A DNA stretch of 64,000 nucleotides from Bugula neritina (Eukaryota; Bryozoa; Gymnolaemata; Cheilostomatida; Bugulidae): NCBI GenBank assembly GCA_964035545.1, contig OZ037769.1, positions 16,559,633 to 16,623,632 of the forward strand, written 5' to 3'. The position numbers and the translations under genes are program-made. Positions 12,683 through 24,521 of this stretch are shown one piece after another; position 1 is the first letter of the stretch; the number at the start of each line of letters is the position of its first letter. Below the pieces are notes generated by a model, which searched no databases, was not told the origin of the DNA, and was given only the letters and a program-made list of their open reading frames with translations.

Positions 12683-15600
12683 ATGACAAATTATGACATG
12701 GAAATTCAAGAACAACCTAATGAAATTGAAGACAAACACATACTTGTTCAATTCAAAAATGAAAATGGAGACACTTTGGGGAGCTCGTTCGACATGCCTA
12801 TTAATTTATCAAAGAAAAAATTGCAGCTTTTATGCGATGCCCTGCTACAAAAAGTAAGTAGGCTAACAGATACAGTCATTGATTCAAACTCAAAGTGATA
12901 GTTAATGTCATGAGTTAAGCTGATGCTGTTTGCTAAACTTAAAGGAAATTATTGACAATATAAAGTTCAATTTGTATTTAGTTTTTTTACTTTTAAAGTC
13001 AAATGAGTAAATCTAGTTTGTATTTTTGAGTATCATTATAGTGATACTGATAGTAATTTCAATAATTATAATATAACTCACGCGTTATAAGACTATTTAA
13101 AATATATTCATAATATTGTTGATATTCCGCCATATATGCAAATTTTCAATTGTTGATACCAATTCAATATTGAAAGGCCTCTGCAATGATACCATCATTT
13201 TGATTCTTCATTAGAGCTTTACATCAGCTATTTTTTCAGGATGAGAAAACACCATACAAATTCTTTGTTGACAACTGCGAAGTAACTTCTACACTTGCAG
13301 ACTCTCTAGACAAAGAGAAACTTGATGCTAGTGAAAAAGTCTTAGACATAATCTATCAGCCTCAGGCAGTATTCAAAGTGCGGGCAGTCACCAGATGCAC
13401 CAGTACCATTGAAGGTCATGCTGAGGCTGTGCTATCAGTAGCATTTAGTTCTGACGGCAGGTGGGTGTGTGCTCACTGACCAGTTCATAGCGATTTGTGT
13501 TCTCTTTGCAATCTCCTAAGCTTTCTTGTGTATAGATGTCTGTGGCAGTTGAATAATTAATTTTGTAAATTTTTTCAGCTGTGTGTCATAAGTTAGAAAG
13601 AAAAGTTGTGTAAAATTATAAAATGCTTGAATGTGTCAAATTTTCTTGTAAATTGTAAGTATTGAGTTACTATTTCATAAGCTGTGAACTGATTCACTCG
13701 ATGCAGTTATTGTTCTGTTATTTTCTGTTACTATGTTCAAATTATGTTGCCACAGCTACTCTGTTTCCATAGCTACTCTATAGTTACTCTGTTGCTATAA
13801 TGACTTTATTGCTACAGTTACCCTGTTGCTATAGTTACTCTGTTGCTATGGTTACTCTGTTGTTATAGATACTTAGCCAGTGGTTCTGGTGACACAACTG
13901 TTCGATTCTGGGACCTGCAAACTGAAACCCCACATCATACGTGTAAAGGTACTTGTCTATTTCCGTTCTATATACTGATTGGTTATATGTTATATCAGAT
14001 ACAAGAAATAATGTTGAATGTATTGTAATACTCAGGGTTATGACACTGTTTACTAAGTCTAACCTTGTCTCTAGGTCACAGTCACTGGATTCTATGTATA
14101 GCCTGGTCTCCCAATGGTCTAAGGCTAGCTTCTGCTTGTATGAAGGGGCAGGTAGGCTTTTCTCACTACAACTGACAAATAATTTAAGCTGAGGTAATGG
14201 TCTAAAGGGGGAAAATTTTCAGTTGAACTTGAATTGTTATCATTAGAGAGAGAGAGTCACTGGTGTGATTGCAATTCATGTTTGGTTAGTTTTTAAGTCG
14301 TAATAAGTTACTGATACCCTGAGACACCCCCATAGTATGATTATATTTTGCAGATCTGCATTTGGGATCCTAATACAGGTAAACAGGTTGGCAGGGCCTT
14401 GCAAGGCCACAAACAGTGGATAACCTCGTTGTCATGGAAACCTCTGCATCTGTAAGTATGTTTGACTGTAAGTTGAGGAATCCAGACACTTTGCTAATGT
14501 TGTTGACACCTGTCAGTATTTGCTGACACCTGTCAGTGTTTGCTGACACCTGTCAGTTTGTTGACACTTCTCTGTGTTGTTTCAGGGATGGAGAATGTAG
14601 ACTCTTTGCCAGTGCGTCTAAGGTGAGTGTTGCTAATTTCTCAGTCTGGGTGGATGGAGACGGCCGCACCTCATATCCGGTTGTTATATTCATATAGTTG
14701 TGCCTTTTTTATTTTTTACATCAACTGATTTCTGCAGTATGATAAAGGGAGGCTAGTATCAGAGAACTCAGGCTAGTATTCTCCTGTAACTCAGGCTAAT
14801 AGTCTGAAACTTAAACTAGCTGCAAGTGCAGACAACTACCACTCTGTTCATCAACCTTAAGGTCTGCTGCAGATACATGAGCATTAGGTAAGTTGCTAAT
14901 GGAGTAACATGTGTATGTTTTACTGTATGACTCACCTGTGTGCTGATTGTTAGGACGGCTCGGTGAGGATATGGGACACCACGCTGTCGCAGTGTAAGCT
15001 AGTGCTGACGAGCCACTCGGACTCCGTTACCTGCCTCAGGTGGGGCGGGTCTAATCTCCTCTACACCGGCTCTAGAGACAAGACCGTGAAGGTGTGGCGC
15101 GCAGACGACGTGAGTTGCTTTACTTACTTCCTCTTTGGTGTGTGTAAAGTGTAATCTGCATACATTGTGATATACATACAGGGTGTACTCTGCATACATC
15201 TAGACTCGTGATATTCTTACAGGGTGTTCTATGCCAAACTTTGCAAGGCCATGCACATCGGGTCAACACATTAGCTCTTAATACAGACTACGTTATGAGA
15301 ACTGGAGCTTTCAACCCTGCTAAGGCAACTATTGTACCTCTTGAAGACAAGAGCTCAAGTATGTCAAATCTCCTTTCTGTATACATCAAAGTAATTCCGT
15401 CAGCCGGAAAAGTAAATTATACTAAATGATTCTTTGTTTCACTTTTAGTGGTTGAGAAGCAGCAACAGGCATTGGACAGATACAACAAGGTCAAGGTGAA
15501 ATTATCTCACTAACACTAGTAACTACTCTCTCTCACTAACACTAGTAACTACACTCTCACTAACACTAGTAACTGTATACTCTCACTAACACTAGTAACT

Positions 15601-17209
15601 ACTCTCTCACTAACACTAGTAACTACTCTCTCACTAACACTAGTAACTACTCTCTCACTAACACTAGTAACTACTCTCTCACTAACACTAGTAACTACTC
15701 TCTCACTAGCACTAGTAACTACTCTCTCACTAATACTAGTAACTACTCTCTCACTACTAACTACACTGTCTTCTACTGTCTCTCTCACAGTCGTATTCTG
15801 AGTTTCACTCTCGCACCCGCATTGAAACCTCTCACTCACTCACAGTAACACTCAATTAAACAGTTGTACTCTCAGTTTTATCTTCAGTCTTTCTTTATTA
15901 CTCAAACTCACACTAACTCACAGTCACACTAACTCACAGTCACACTAACTCACAGTCACACTAACTCACAGTCACACTAACTCACAGTCACACTAACTCA
16001 CAGTCACACTAACTCACAGTGGTATATACTGTATTCAGGGAAGTAGTCCAGAGGTGCTAGTGTCAGGGTCAGACGACTTCACGCTGTTCATGTGGCACCC
16101 CGAGACGGAGAAGAAAAAGCCGATGGCCAGAATGACGAAGCAGGAGGAGGGGACGAGAATGACGGGACACATGCAGCTCATCAACTCCGTAGTTTTCTCC
16201 CCTGACACCAGATTCATTGCCAGCGCCTCCTTCGACAAGTCAGTGAAACTCTGGGACGGGCGAACCGGAAAGTAGGTTTCTTATTGTTGAGCAATCCTTA
16301 CTTTTATTTGTTAAAGGTAGCTACTAGCCAGGTTCTCAAATTCTCTGTAGAGCTCATTGGATACTTTCATTAGCTCTTTGCAACTAGTAACATCTATGGA
16401 TAAATTAATTTGATCTCTACCACTACTTCTAGGAGCATCAAACTAGAGTACATCCACTCTAACTGTGTCTACAGTTTATGTCGTTATGCACAGTTACTGC
16501 TATGACACTGCTATGACATTGCTATGATACTGCTATGACACTACTATGACACTGCTATGACATTGCTATGATACTGCTATGACACTGCTATGACACTGCT
16601 ATGACACTGCTATGACACTGATATGACACCGCTATGACACTGCTTTAACATAACTATGACACTGCTATGACTCTGTTCTGCAGGTACTTGGCGTCACTCA
16701 GAGGCCATGTTAGTCGTGTCTACCAAGTAGCCTGGTCAGCTGACAGCAGGTTGCTGTGTAGCGGCAGCAGTGACTCTACTCTCAAAATCTGGAACATGGA
16801 GACAAGGAGGATTCACAATGACCTCCCCGGTCACGCCGATGAGGTGGGTGTGCTCTCATGTTTAGATGTCATTTTCCATTTACTTATCCCAGATGCCCGG
16901 TATGGCTAGAGATGAGGCATGCAGTATATATGTAAGCTAGCTGCTGATTGGTCAATATTTTAGAATAAACTAGTACAGCTCAGCAGTGAAATAATGTGAA
17001 CTAATATTTCAGGTTTATGCTGTGGACTGGAGTCCAGATGGCCAGAAGGTGGCCAGTGGAGGGAAAGATAAAGTTCTTAAGATGTAAGTTTCACTTCAGT
17101 CTATGTTAGTGACATGTTCCTCTGTACTTGAAGTTGTCTTGTCATACTGTAACTCTTTGAGTTGTCCTCCCCACGTCATGACTGAATATGTTACAGATGG
17201 AGGCAGTGA
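12683..17209 (+). CDS. NLE1: Notchless/NLE1 (Rsa4 homolog), WD40 60S-biogenesis factor, copy a
   Basis: NLE1/Rsa4 sits on the pre-60S particle. Its N-terminal ubiquitin-like domain engages the AAA+ ATPase midasin (Rea1/MDN1) to drive late nucle(ol)ar maturation. Exons: 12683-12853, 13240-13460, 13869-13948, 14075-14151, 14354-14451, 14586-14622, 14954-15109, 15223-15358, 15449-15495, 16039-16271, 16684-16843, 17013-17083, 17197-17209, giving 499 residues. The NLE domain (about residues 18-100) contains FFVDNCEVTSTL and VLDIIYQPQAVFKVRAVTRC. Eight WD40 repeats follow, for example YLASGSGDTTVRFWDL, SVTCLRWGG and FIASASFDKSVKLWDGRTGK. The last exon is tiny: it completes KIW and adds RQ plus TGA. 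The ATG at 12683 is the only plausible start. Copy a differs from copy b at several positions where copy b agrees with human NLE1, and it carries a 10-residue excess near 16128-16160. A poly(A) signal lies near 17647. Confidence 0.95.
14505..14575 (+). repeat. Short array of TGACACCTGTCAG units
   Basis: Three full copies and a partial one of a unit of about 20 bp lie in the NLE1a intron before exon 14586. Each unit carries the near-palindrome TGACACCTGTCA. The duplicate intron (21822-21925) has about five. Confidence 0.85.
15505..15760 (+). repeat. Intronic minisatellite, CTCTCACTAACACTAGTAA unit
   Basis: About eleven copies of a unit of 22-23 bp fill the first part of NLE1a intron 15496-16038. 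The array is essentially absent at the homologous place in NLE1b (around 22905-22950), so it expanded in one copy or was lost in the other. Confidence 0.88.
15900..16022 (+). repeat. Intronic minisatellite, TCACACTAACTCACAG unit (16 bp)
   Basis: Seven near-perfect copies lie in the same NLE1a intron. The NLE1b counterpart (about 23066-23165) is shorter and less regular. Confidence 0.88.
16490..16670 (+). repeat. Intronic minisatellite, CTATGACACTG unit, short allele
   Basis: About 14 copies of an 11-12-bp unit precede NLE1a exon 16684. The final units merge into the acceptor (CTATGACTCTGTTCTGCAG). In the duplicate the array is about three times longer. Confidence 0.9.
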
Positions 17210-17959
17210 GCTGGAGAAGAGATCAGAGTGTATTGGAGAAATTAGGCTATTAGCTGGAAAGGGTGGAGACTGCAGGCCCCGCCTATTCAACCTTTCAAAC
17301 AAAAGTGTAGACTTTTGACAACTTTTAACACTTATACTACTTCCTGTTTAAAGCCATTCGCTAGCTCTTTGGTGTTTGAGGTACCCTCAGCTGATCAGTT
17401 GACACCTCAGAGCAGGTGCCTCTGATGAGTCATAGATTTTATGTATCATGATAGTTTATTTATTCTAATACGCCCTCTACTGGAGTATTATTCTGCTCAG
17501 CATATTGCTTATAAGTGTAACGGAATACATCAAATAACTTTCTTTGTTGACAAACAGGTTTCTTAACGTTTATATAAAGATGCTTCTTATTGGCAATATT
17601 ATAATGTAATACTTGATCTTGTATATAATATATAATATATAGATATAATAAACTAAATGGTGTTTCTAACTTCTGAATGTTTCTCTATCTTCCACCTTCA
17701 CTGAGCTGCATGTTCCTCTCTCTACGCAGTGTTGTTTGCTTGTCGCCATTGCTACTCGGTAACCACACCCACAATAATAGTTGCCATATTTTAATCAAAT
17801 TGGGAATCTCCATAGTGTGGCCATGTGTAGTATTTATTATAAGTACTGGTAACTATTAATGAATAATAAAATACTTAATATTTATTGAATTTTGAAAATT
17901 AATTCCACTGTAATATTTTATCTTTGGAGTATTTAAGCTCAAAGCATAGAAAAACCTCT
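17210..17959 (+). other. NLE1a 3' UTR and flank
   Basis: This is the 3' UTR, with AATAAA at about 17647, followed by AT-rich flank. Its far end matches the sequence that carries the SLC22 3' end after the second copy. An open frame here (17677-17859) has no conservation signal. Confidence 0.55.
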
Positions 17960-18066
17960 AGCAGTAGTAGCAGTACTGGTAGTACCAGCAGTACTAGCAG
18001 TTGTAGCAGTACTAGCAGTAGTAGCTGTACTAGCAGTAGTAGCAGTACTAGCAGCAGTAGTTATTT
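17960..18066 (+). repeat. AGT/AGC-rich junction of the tandem duplication
   Basis: Triplet-like repeats (AGCAGTAGTAGCAGTACT type) of about 107 bp separate the two duplication copies and belong to neither. They resemble the AGTAGTAGT in exon 10641-10800 and the (AGT)n of the nearby EDC4 intron, so a repeat-mediated breakpoint is plausible. Confidence 0.75.
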
Positions 18067-18221
18067 CTGTGTTGGTTCCCCTCGTAAAGTCATGTGACTG
18101 TATGATAAGTACTGTGTGACTCATTGTATGACTCATACTTTCTGTTTAATTAACCTGCGTTCCAACCCCGCTTAGCCTTAGCCCTCCTCCCCACTCTGTT
18201 ACATGATATTCTCTTACACAG

Positions 18222-19018
18222 GCTCAGCTGGAGCGTCTCGTAGCTATGAAAAATTACGAAGGAGCATTCAAACAGGCACTGACGCTGTCAACTTGTCTAT
18301 ACTCATCTACTCACTTGGCAAGCTGCCAGACAGCTCTCTTGTCTTTGCTGACCCTTGCCCGCTGTCTCAACCACTCCTGCTGTCGCTGATACAGCAGCTT
18401 TCAGTTGGACTTCTTTCTCCAAACTCTCTACTGGACCTTCTATTCGAGTGAGTCGAGTTTGTATGACTGTATACTCTGTCTATATGACTGTATACTCTGT
18501 CTATATGACTGTATACTCTGTCTATATGACTGTATACTCTGTCTATATGACTGTATATTCTGTCTATATGACTGTATACTCTGTCTATATGACTGTATAC
18601 TCTGTCTATATGACTGTATACTGTGTCTATATGACTGTATACTCTGTCTATATGACTGTATATTCTGTCTATATGACTTTATACTCTCTCTATATGGCTG
18701 TGTGCTCTGTCTATATGACTGTATACTCTGTCTATATGGCTGTGTGCTCTGTCTATATGACTGTGTACTCTGTCTATATGACTGTGTACTCTCTCTATAT
18801 GACTGTGTACTCTCTATATATTTCATTTAGTTATCTTTCTGATGCTATAATGAACCTTGACCCCCACGACCCTGTCACCATCCAGAACCTGGGTATCGTA
18901 ACAGATGTCAAGGACAAACTCTCAGAGTTTATGCTAAAGAATCCCAAGTCCGAACACAGTAGAACTGTGGCAGCTATTGAGAAATCTATAAAGTTACTCA
19001 TCAGATATGCAAGCCCCT
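18222..19018 (+). pseudogene. EDC4 3'-end fragment (last two exons), frameshifted
   Basis: The segment matches EDC4 exons 11021-11247 and 11568-11757. The first exon copy (about 18222-18449) has lost one C where the functional copy reads GGCACTCGACGC and this copy reads GGCACTGACGC. That shifts the frame and would end the protein early. The second exon copy (about 18829-19018) is intact, differing by very few silent changes, and keeps the stop and a 3' UTR with AATAAA near 19297. All upstream exons are missing. It is a dead by-product of the tandem duplication, though it could still be transcribed. Confidence 0.9.
18462..18825 (+). repeat. Intronic minisatellite, 21-bp unit, in the EDC4 fragment
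   Basis: About 17 copies of CTATATGACTGTATACTCTGT and variants lie here. Homologous to 11262-11560 but longer and more homogeneous. Confidence 0.9.
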
Positions 19019-19946
19019 AGCCACAGTATCCACAGTATCGGCTTACTGACTAGAATACTACGCTTTTTCCAACAGAATCTGTATATATTATTTTTCATTA
19101 CAAATTTCTATATAGTAACTTGATTATTATCTATATAAATACAAGCCTTGTATTCTGTATCAGCTAGTTGTTAGCTCACATCATGCCGAAAGTTACGTAA
19201 TATATTGTCATTTGCTAATTATTGGGTATTTCATTTGCGCATTTTTGAACGTAGTTCTTTTTTGTAGAATTGTTGGATAGTTTGATGAGATTTATAAATA
19301 AAACAAGTTTGATAAATTCACTATTGTTGATTCACAAGTTCATAATTATTGATAAGCAGTCATTTTCCCCATTATGTAAAGAGCACAACTCTCAATTAAG
19401 TCAATTTACAGTATTCTAAAGTACGGTATAGGTGTAGCCTGTAGAATGATTATAACTAATATGGTTGGTATATAAGAGAGTGAGCACATTACTAGTACAT
19501 AGACAAAGAATTGATATTTTATGTTGGGTAAAATATTACAAGTATTGGCAATTTTGCAATTGCAGTCCAATGAAAAAAAGGTCATTTAGAAACTATTTTT
19601 GAGTTGTCTTTTCAATAAATGAAACAAGTCAGGACATGTATGTAGAGTTTATTAGTACGAACGCAGGTATAAACTAACATTAAAACTCTTCAAAGAATAA
19701 CTTCCTGCTGTATAACCAACTTGAATAAACAAAATAATCAGCTTCCGGTGCCAGTAATAAGCAAGGGCACGTGTGATTTTAAGAGGTTATCATAATTATA
19801 AATTATAATATTAATATTTCAAGTCAATCACTCAATGACAACAGTTAATAGGGTTCACGCATAAACATCTATTTTAATCTCCAATCTTTGGATCTAAGTT
19901 TTTGTATATATCAACATCCTAACCCAGCTCTTATTTCGAAATCAAA
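19019..19946 (+). other. Duplicated EDC4 3' UTR and NLE1b upstream region
   Basis: Closely similar to 11758-12682, including the TATA-like motif near 19470. NLE1b therefore probably inherited the same promoter material as NLE1a. Confidence 0.55.
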
Positions 19947-22900
19947 ATGACAAATGATCATGATGAAATGGAAATTCAAGAACAACCTAATGAAATTGAA
20001 GACAAACACATACTTGTTCAATTCAAAAATGAAAATGGAGACACTTTGGGAAGCTCGTTCGACATGCCTATTAATTTATCAAAGGAAAAATTGCAGCTTT
20101 TATGCGATGCCCTGCTACAAAAAGTGAGTAACGGACACAAACTCAAAGTGAAAGTCAAACTCAATGTCATGAGTTAAGCTGATGCTGTTTGTTAAACTTA
20201 AGGGAAATCATTGACAAGTTAAGGTTCAATTTGTATTTATTTATTTTTTACTTTTAAATGTCAAATGAGTAAATATAGTTTGTATTTATGAGTATAGTTA
20301 TAGTGTTGATACTGATGGTGATAGTAGCCTAATTCCAATAATATAACTCACGAGTTATAAGACCAATTTAAAATATATTCATAATATTGTTGATATTTTG
20401 CCATATATGCAAATTTTCAATTGTTGATACCAATTCAATATTGAAAGGCCTCTGCAATGATACCACCATTTTGATTCTTCATTAGAGCTTTTCATCAACT
20501 ATTTTTTCAGGATGAGAAAACACCATACAAATTCTTTGTTGACAACTGCGAAGTAACCTCTACACTTGCAGACTCTCTAGACAAAGAGAAACTTGATGCT
20601 AGTGAGAAAGTCTTAGACATAATCTATCAGCCTCAGGCAGTATTCAAAGTGCGGGCAGTCACCAGATGTACCAGTACCATTGAAGGCCATGCTGAGGCTG
20701 TGATTTCAGTAGCATTTAGTCCTGATGGCAGGTGGGTGTGTGCTCACTGACCAGTTCATAGCGATTTGTGTTCTGCTAAACTTTCTATGGCAGTAAGAAA
20801 ATTCAATTTAATAATTTTTTTTCAGTCACACGAAACGGTGTGTCTGACTGGTTGTAAGTTGGAGAATTTCTTTTTGTAAAATTAAGAATGTTTTAATGTG
20901 TATTTTTCTTCCGGTGAACTTTATTGTAAAATGTGTTGTTGAGTTACTAAGGGGTAAACTCATTCACCGTTTTTCTACATGATCGAAGCTGCTTTAACGT
21001 CAATCATGGAATTGATTAGCTGAAATTGATTTTGCAATGATTGTTCTGTTATTTTCTCCTACTATGTTTAAATTATGTTACCATAGCTACTTTATAGTTT
21101 CTATAGTTACTCTGTTGCTATATATACTTTATTGCTATAGTTACTTCATTGCTGTGGTTACTCTGTTGCTATGGTTACTTTGTTATAGATACTTAGCCAG
21201 TGGTTCTGGCGACACAACTGTTCGATTCTGGGACCTGCAGACTGAAACCCCACATCATACGTGTAAAGGTACTTTTCTATTTCCGTTCTATATTCTGATG
21301 GGTTATATGTTATATCAGATACAAGAAATAATGTTGAATGTATTGTAATACTCAGGGTTATGACACTGTTTACTAAGACTAACCTTGTCTCTAGGTCACA
21401 GTCACTGGATTCTCTGTATAGCCTGGTCTCCCAATGGTCTAAGGCTAGCTTCTGCTTGTAAGAAGGGGCAGGTAGGCTTTTCTCACTACAACTGACAAGT
21501 AATTTAAGCTGAGGTTAATGATCTAAAGGGGAAAATTCTTCAGATGAACTTGTATTGTTATCATTAGAGAGAGTCACTGGTGTGATTGCAACTCATTTTT
21601 GGTTAGTTTTTAAGTTGCAATAAGTTATTGATACCCTGAGACACCCCCATAGTATGATTATATTTTGCAGATCTGCATTTGGGATCCTAATACAGGTAAA
21701 CAGGTTGGCAGGGCCTTGCAGGGCCACAAACAGTGGATAACCTCGTTGTCATGGAAACCGCTGCATCTGTAAGTATGTTTGACTGTAAGTTGAAGAATCC
21801 AGACACTTTGCTAATGTTGCTGACACCTGTCAGTGTTTGTTGACACCTGTCAGTGTTTGCTGACACCAGTCAGTTTGTTGACACCTGTCAGTGTTTGTTG
21901 ACACCTATCAGTGTTTGTTGACACTTCTCTCTGTGTTGTTTCAGGGATGGAGAATGTAGACTCCTTGCCAGTGCGTCTAAGGTGAGTGTTGCTAATTTCT
22001 CAGTCTGGGGTGGATGGAGACAGCCGCACCTCATATCTAGTTGTTATATTCATACATTTGACTAATTGTGCCTTTTTAAATTATAAATAAGTATAGACTG
22101 TTGAAATACATGACTTGCTTTTCTTTTTATTTCTTACATCAACTCATCAATCCGATAAAGGGAGGTTAGTATCGGAGAACTCAGGCTAGTATTCTCCTGT
22201 ATTCTCCTGAAACTTAAACTAGCTGCAAGTGCAGACAACTACCACTGTGTTCATGAACCTTAACGTCTGCTGTAGATATATGAGCATTAGGTAAGTTGCT
22301 AACGGAGTAACATGTGTACGTTTTACTGTATGACTCACCTGTGTGCTGATTGTTAGGACGGCTCGGTGAGGATCTGGGACACCACGCTGTCGCAGTGCAA
22401 GCTGGTGCTAACGAGTCACTCGCAGTCCGTTACCTGCCTCAGGTGGGGCGGGTCTAATCTCCTCTACACCGGCTCTCAGGACAGGACCGTGAAGGTGTGG
22501 CGCGCAGACGACGTGAGTTGCTTTACCTACTTCCTGTTTGGTGTGCGCTAGGTGTAATCTGCATACATTGTGATATACATACAGGGTGTAGTCTGCATAC
22601 ATCTAGACTCGTGATATAAATACAGGGTGTTCTATGCCGAACTTTGCAAGGCCACGCACATTGGGTTAACACCCTAGCTCTGAATACAGACTACGTTATG
22701 AGAACTGGAGCTTTCAACCCTGCTAAAGCAACTATCGTACCTCTTGAAGACAAGAGCTTCAGTATGTTAAATCTCCTTTCTGTATACATCAAAGTAGTTC
22801 CGTCAGCCAGAAGAGTAAATTAAACTGAAGGATTCTTTGTTTCACTTTTAGTGGCTGAGAAGCAGCAGCAGGCATTGGACAGATACAACAAAGTCAAGGT

Positions 22901-24521
22901 GAAATTATCTCGCTGACCTAGTAACTACGCTCTCTCCTGCTGTCTCTCTCACAGTCGTATTCTGAGTTTCACTCTCGCACCCGCATTATAACTCTCTTTC
23001 TCACTCACTCACAGTAACACTCAATCAAACAGTTGTACTCTCAGTGATATCTTCAGTATTTCTTTATCACTCAAAGTCACACTAACTCACAGTCACACTA
23101 ACTCTCACTAACACACAGTCACACTAACTCACAGTCACACTAACTCACAGTTACACTAACTTACAGTGGTATATACTGTATTCAGGGAAGTACTCCAGAG
23201 GTGCTAGTATCAGGGTCAGACGACTTCACGCTGATCATGTGGCACCCCGAGACGGAGAAGAAGCAGATGGCCAGAATGACAGGACACATGCAGCTCATCA
23301 ACTCAGTAGTTTTCTCCCCTGACACCAGATTCATTGCCAGTGCTTCCTTCGACAAGTCAGTCAAACTCTGGGACGGACGAACCGGAAAGTAGGTTTATTG
23401 TTGTTGAGCAATCCCTTTCTTTATTGCTTAGAGGTAGCTACTAGTCAGGTTATCAAATTCACAGTTACTGCTATGACACTGCTATGACACTGCTATGACA
23501 CCGCTATGACACTGCTATGACACTGCTATGACACAGCTATGACACCGCTATGACACTGCTATGACACAACTATGACACCGCTATGACACTGCTATGACAC
23601 CGCTATGACACCGCTATGACACAGCTATGACACTGCTATGACACTGCTATGACACTGCTATGACACTGCTATGACACTGCTATGACACAGCTATGACACC
23701 GCTATGACACTGCTATGACACAACTATGACACCGCTATGACACCGCTATGACACCGCTATGACACAGCTATGACACTGCTATGACACTGCTATGACACTG
23801 CTATGACACTGCTATGACGCTGCTATGACACAGCTATGACACCGCTATGACACCGCTATGACACTGCTATGACGCTGTTATGACACTGCTATGACACCGC
23901 CATGATACTGCTATGACACTGCTATGACACAGCTATAACACTGCTATGGCATTGCTATGATACCGCTATGACACTGCTATGACTCTGTTCTGCAGGTACT
24001 TGGCGTCACTCAGAGGCCATGTTAGTCCTGTCTACCAAATAGCCTGGTCAGCTGACAGCAGGTTGCTGTGTAGTGGCAGCAGTGACTCTACTCTCAAAGT
24101 CTGGAACATGGAGACAAGGAGGATTCACAATGACCTCCCCGGTCACGCCGATGAGGTGGGTGTGCTTTCATGTTTAGATGTCATTTTCCATTTACTTATC
24201 ACAGGTGCCCTGTATGGCTAGAGATGAGGCATACAGTATATATGTAAGCTAGCTGCTGATTGGTGGAATACTCTAGAATAAACTAGTACAGCTCAGCAGT
24301 GAATAGTGTGAACTAATATTTCAGGTTTATGCTGTGGACTGGAGTCCAGATGGCCAGAAGGTGGCCAGTGGAGGGAAAGATAAAGTTCTTAAGATGTAAG
24401 TTTCACTTCAGTCTATGTTAGTGACATGTTCCTCTGTACTTGAAGTTGTCTTATCATACTGTAACTCTTTGAGTTGTCCTCCCCACGTCATGACTGAATA
24501 TATTACAGATGGAGGCAGTGA
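19947..24521 (+). CDS. NLE1: Notchless/NLE1 (Rsa4 homolog), copy b
   Basis: Full-length second copy. Exons: 19947-20123, 20511-20731, 21189-21268, 21395-21471, 21671-21768, 21945-21981, 22357-22512, 22626-22761, 22852-22898, 23186-23388, 23996-24155, 24325-24395, 24509-24521. They encode 491 residues with the same intron positions and phases as copy a. It has two more residues near the N-terminus (MTNDHDEMEIQ) and lacks the extra 10 residues of copy a, reading KKQMARMTGHMQLINS. At several sites it keeps the residue I recall from human NLE1: SQSVTCLRWGG, GSQDRTVKVW, VYQIAWSADSRLL, STLKVWN. It looks like the more conservative and probably functional ancestral-type copy. The nearest poly(A) signal is AATAAA at 24922-24927. 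Confidence 0.95.
21822..21925 (+). repeat. Short array of TGACACCTGTCAG units (duplicate)
   Basis: About five copies of the unit with TGACACCTGTCA, one with CCAGTCA, lie before exon 21945. Homologous to 14505-14575. Confidence 0.85.
23066..23165 (+). repeat. Intronic minisatellite, CACACTAACTCACAGT unit
   Basis: Five or six imperfect copies precede NLE1b exon 23186. Homologous to 15900-16022. Confidence 0.8.
23462..23985 (+). repeat. Intronic minisatellite, CTATGACACTG unit, expanded allele
   Basis: About 45 copies of the 11-12-bp unit, with CTG, CCG, CAG and CAA variants, fill NLE1b intron 23389-23995. A block of several units appears to recur, suggesting higher-order expansion. The homologous array in NLE1a has only about 14 units. 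Confidence 0.92.

Larger units (their letters stand above)
10865..17960 (+). repeat. Tandem segmental duplication, copy 1
   Basis: This copy holds the last two EDC4 exons, the EDC4 3' UTR, the whole NLE1a gene and its 3' flank. It aligns along its length, introns included, with 18067-25255. The proximal boundary is judged from where identity starts (CTGTGT at 10865 versus 18067). The distal one is judged from the shared TTTGGAGTATTTAAGCTC stretch near 17925 and 25218. Confidence 0.88.

Noticed and set aside
15208-15429. NLE1a exon reading on past 15358
   Set aside because: GTATGT donor at 15359 and the phase-1 acceptor at 15447-15448 join to VEKQQQALDRYNKVK, which matches the family; copy b has the same structure.
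15549-15839. Minus-strand ORF with repeated SERVVTS
   Set aside because: It translates the intronic CACTAACACTAGTAACT array of NLE1a.
17677-17859. Possible extra NLE1 exon after an acceptor near 17730
   Set aside because: The tiny exon 17197-17209 already completes the conserved KIWR-type ending with a stop; the alternative gives an unrelated tail.
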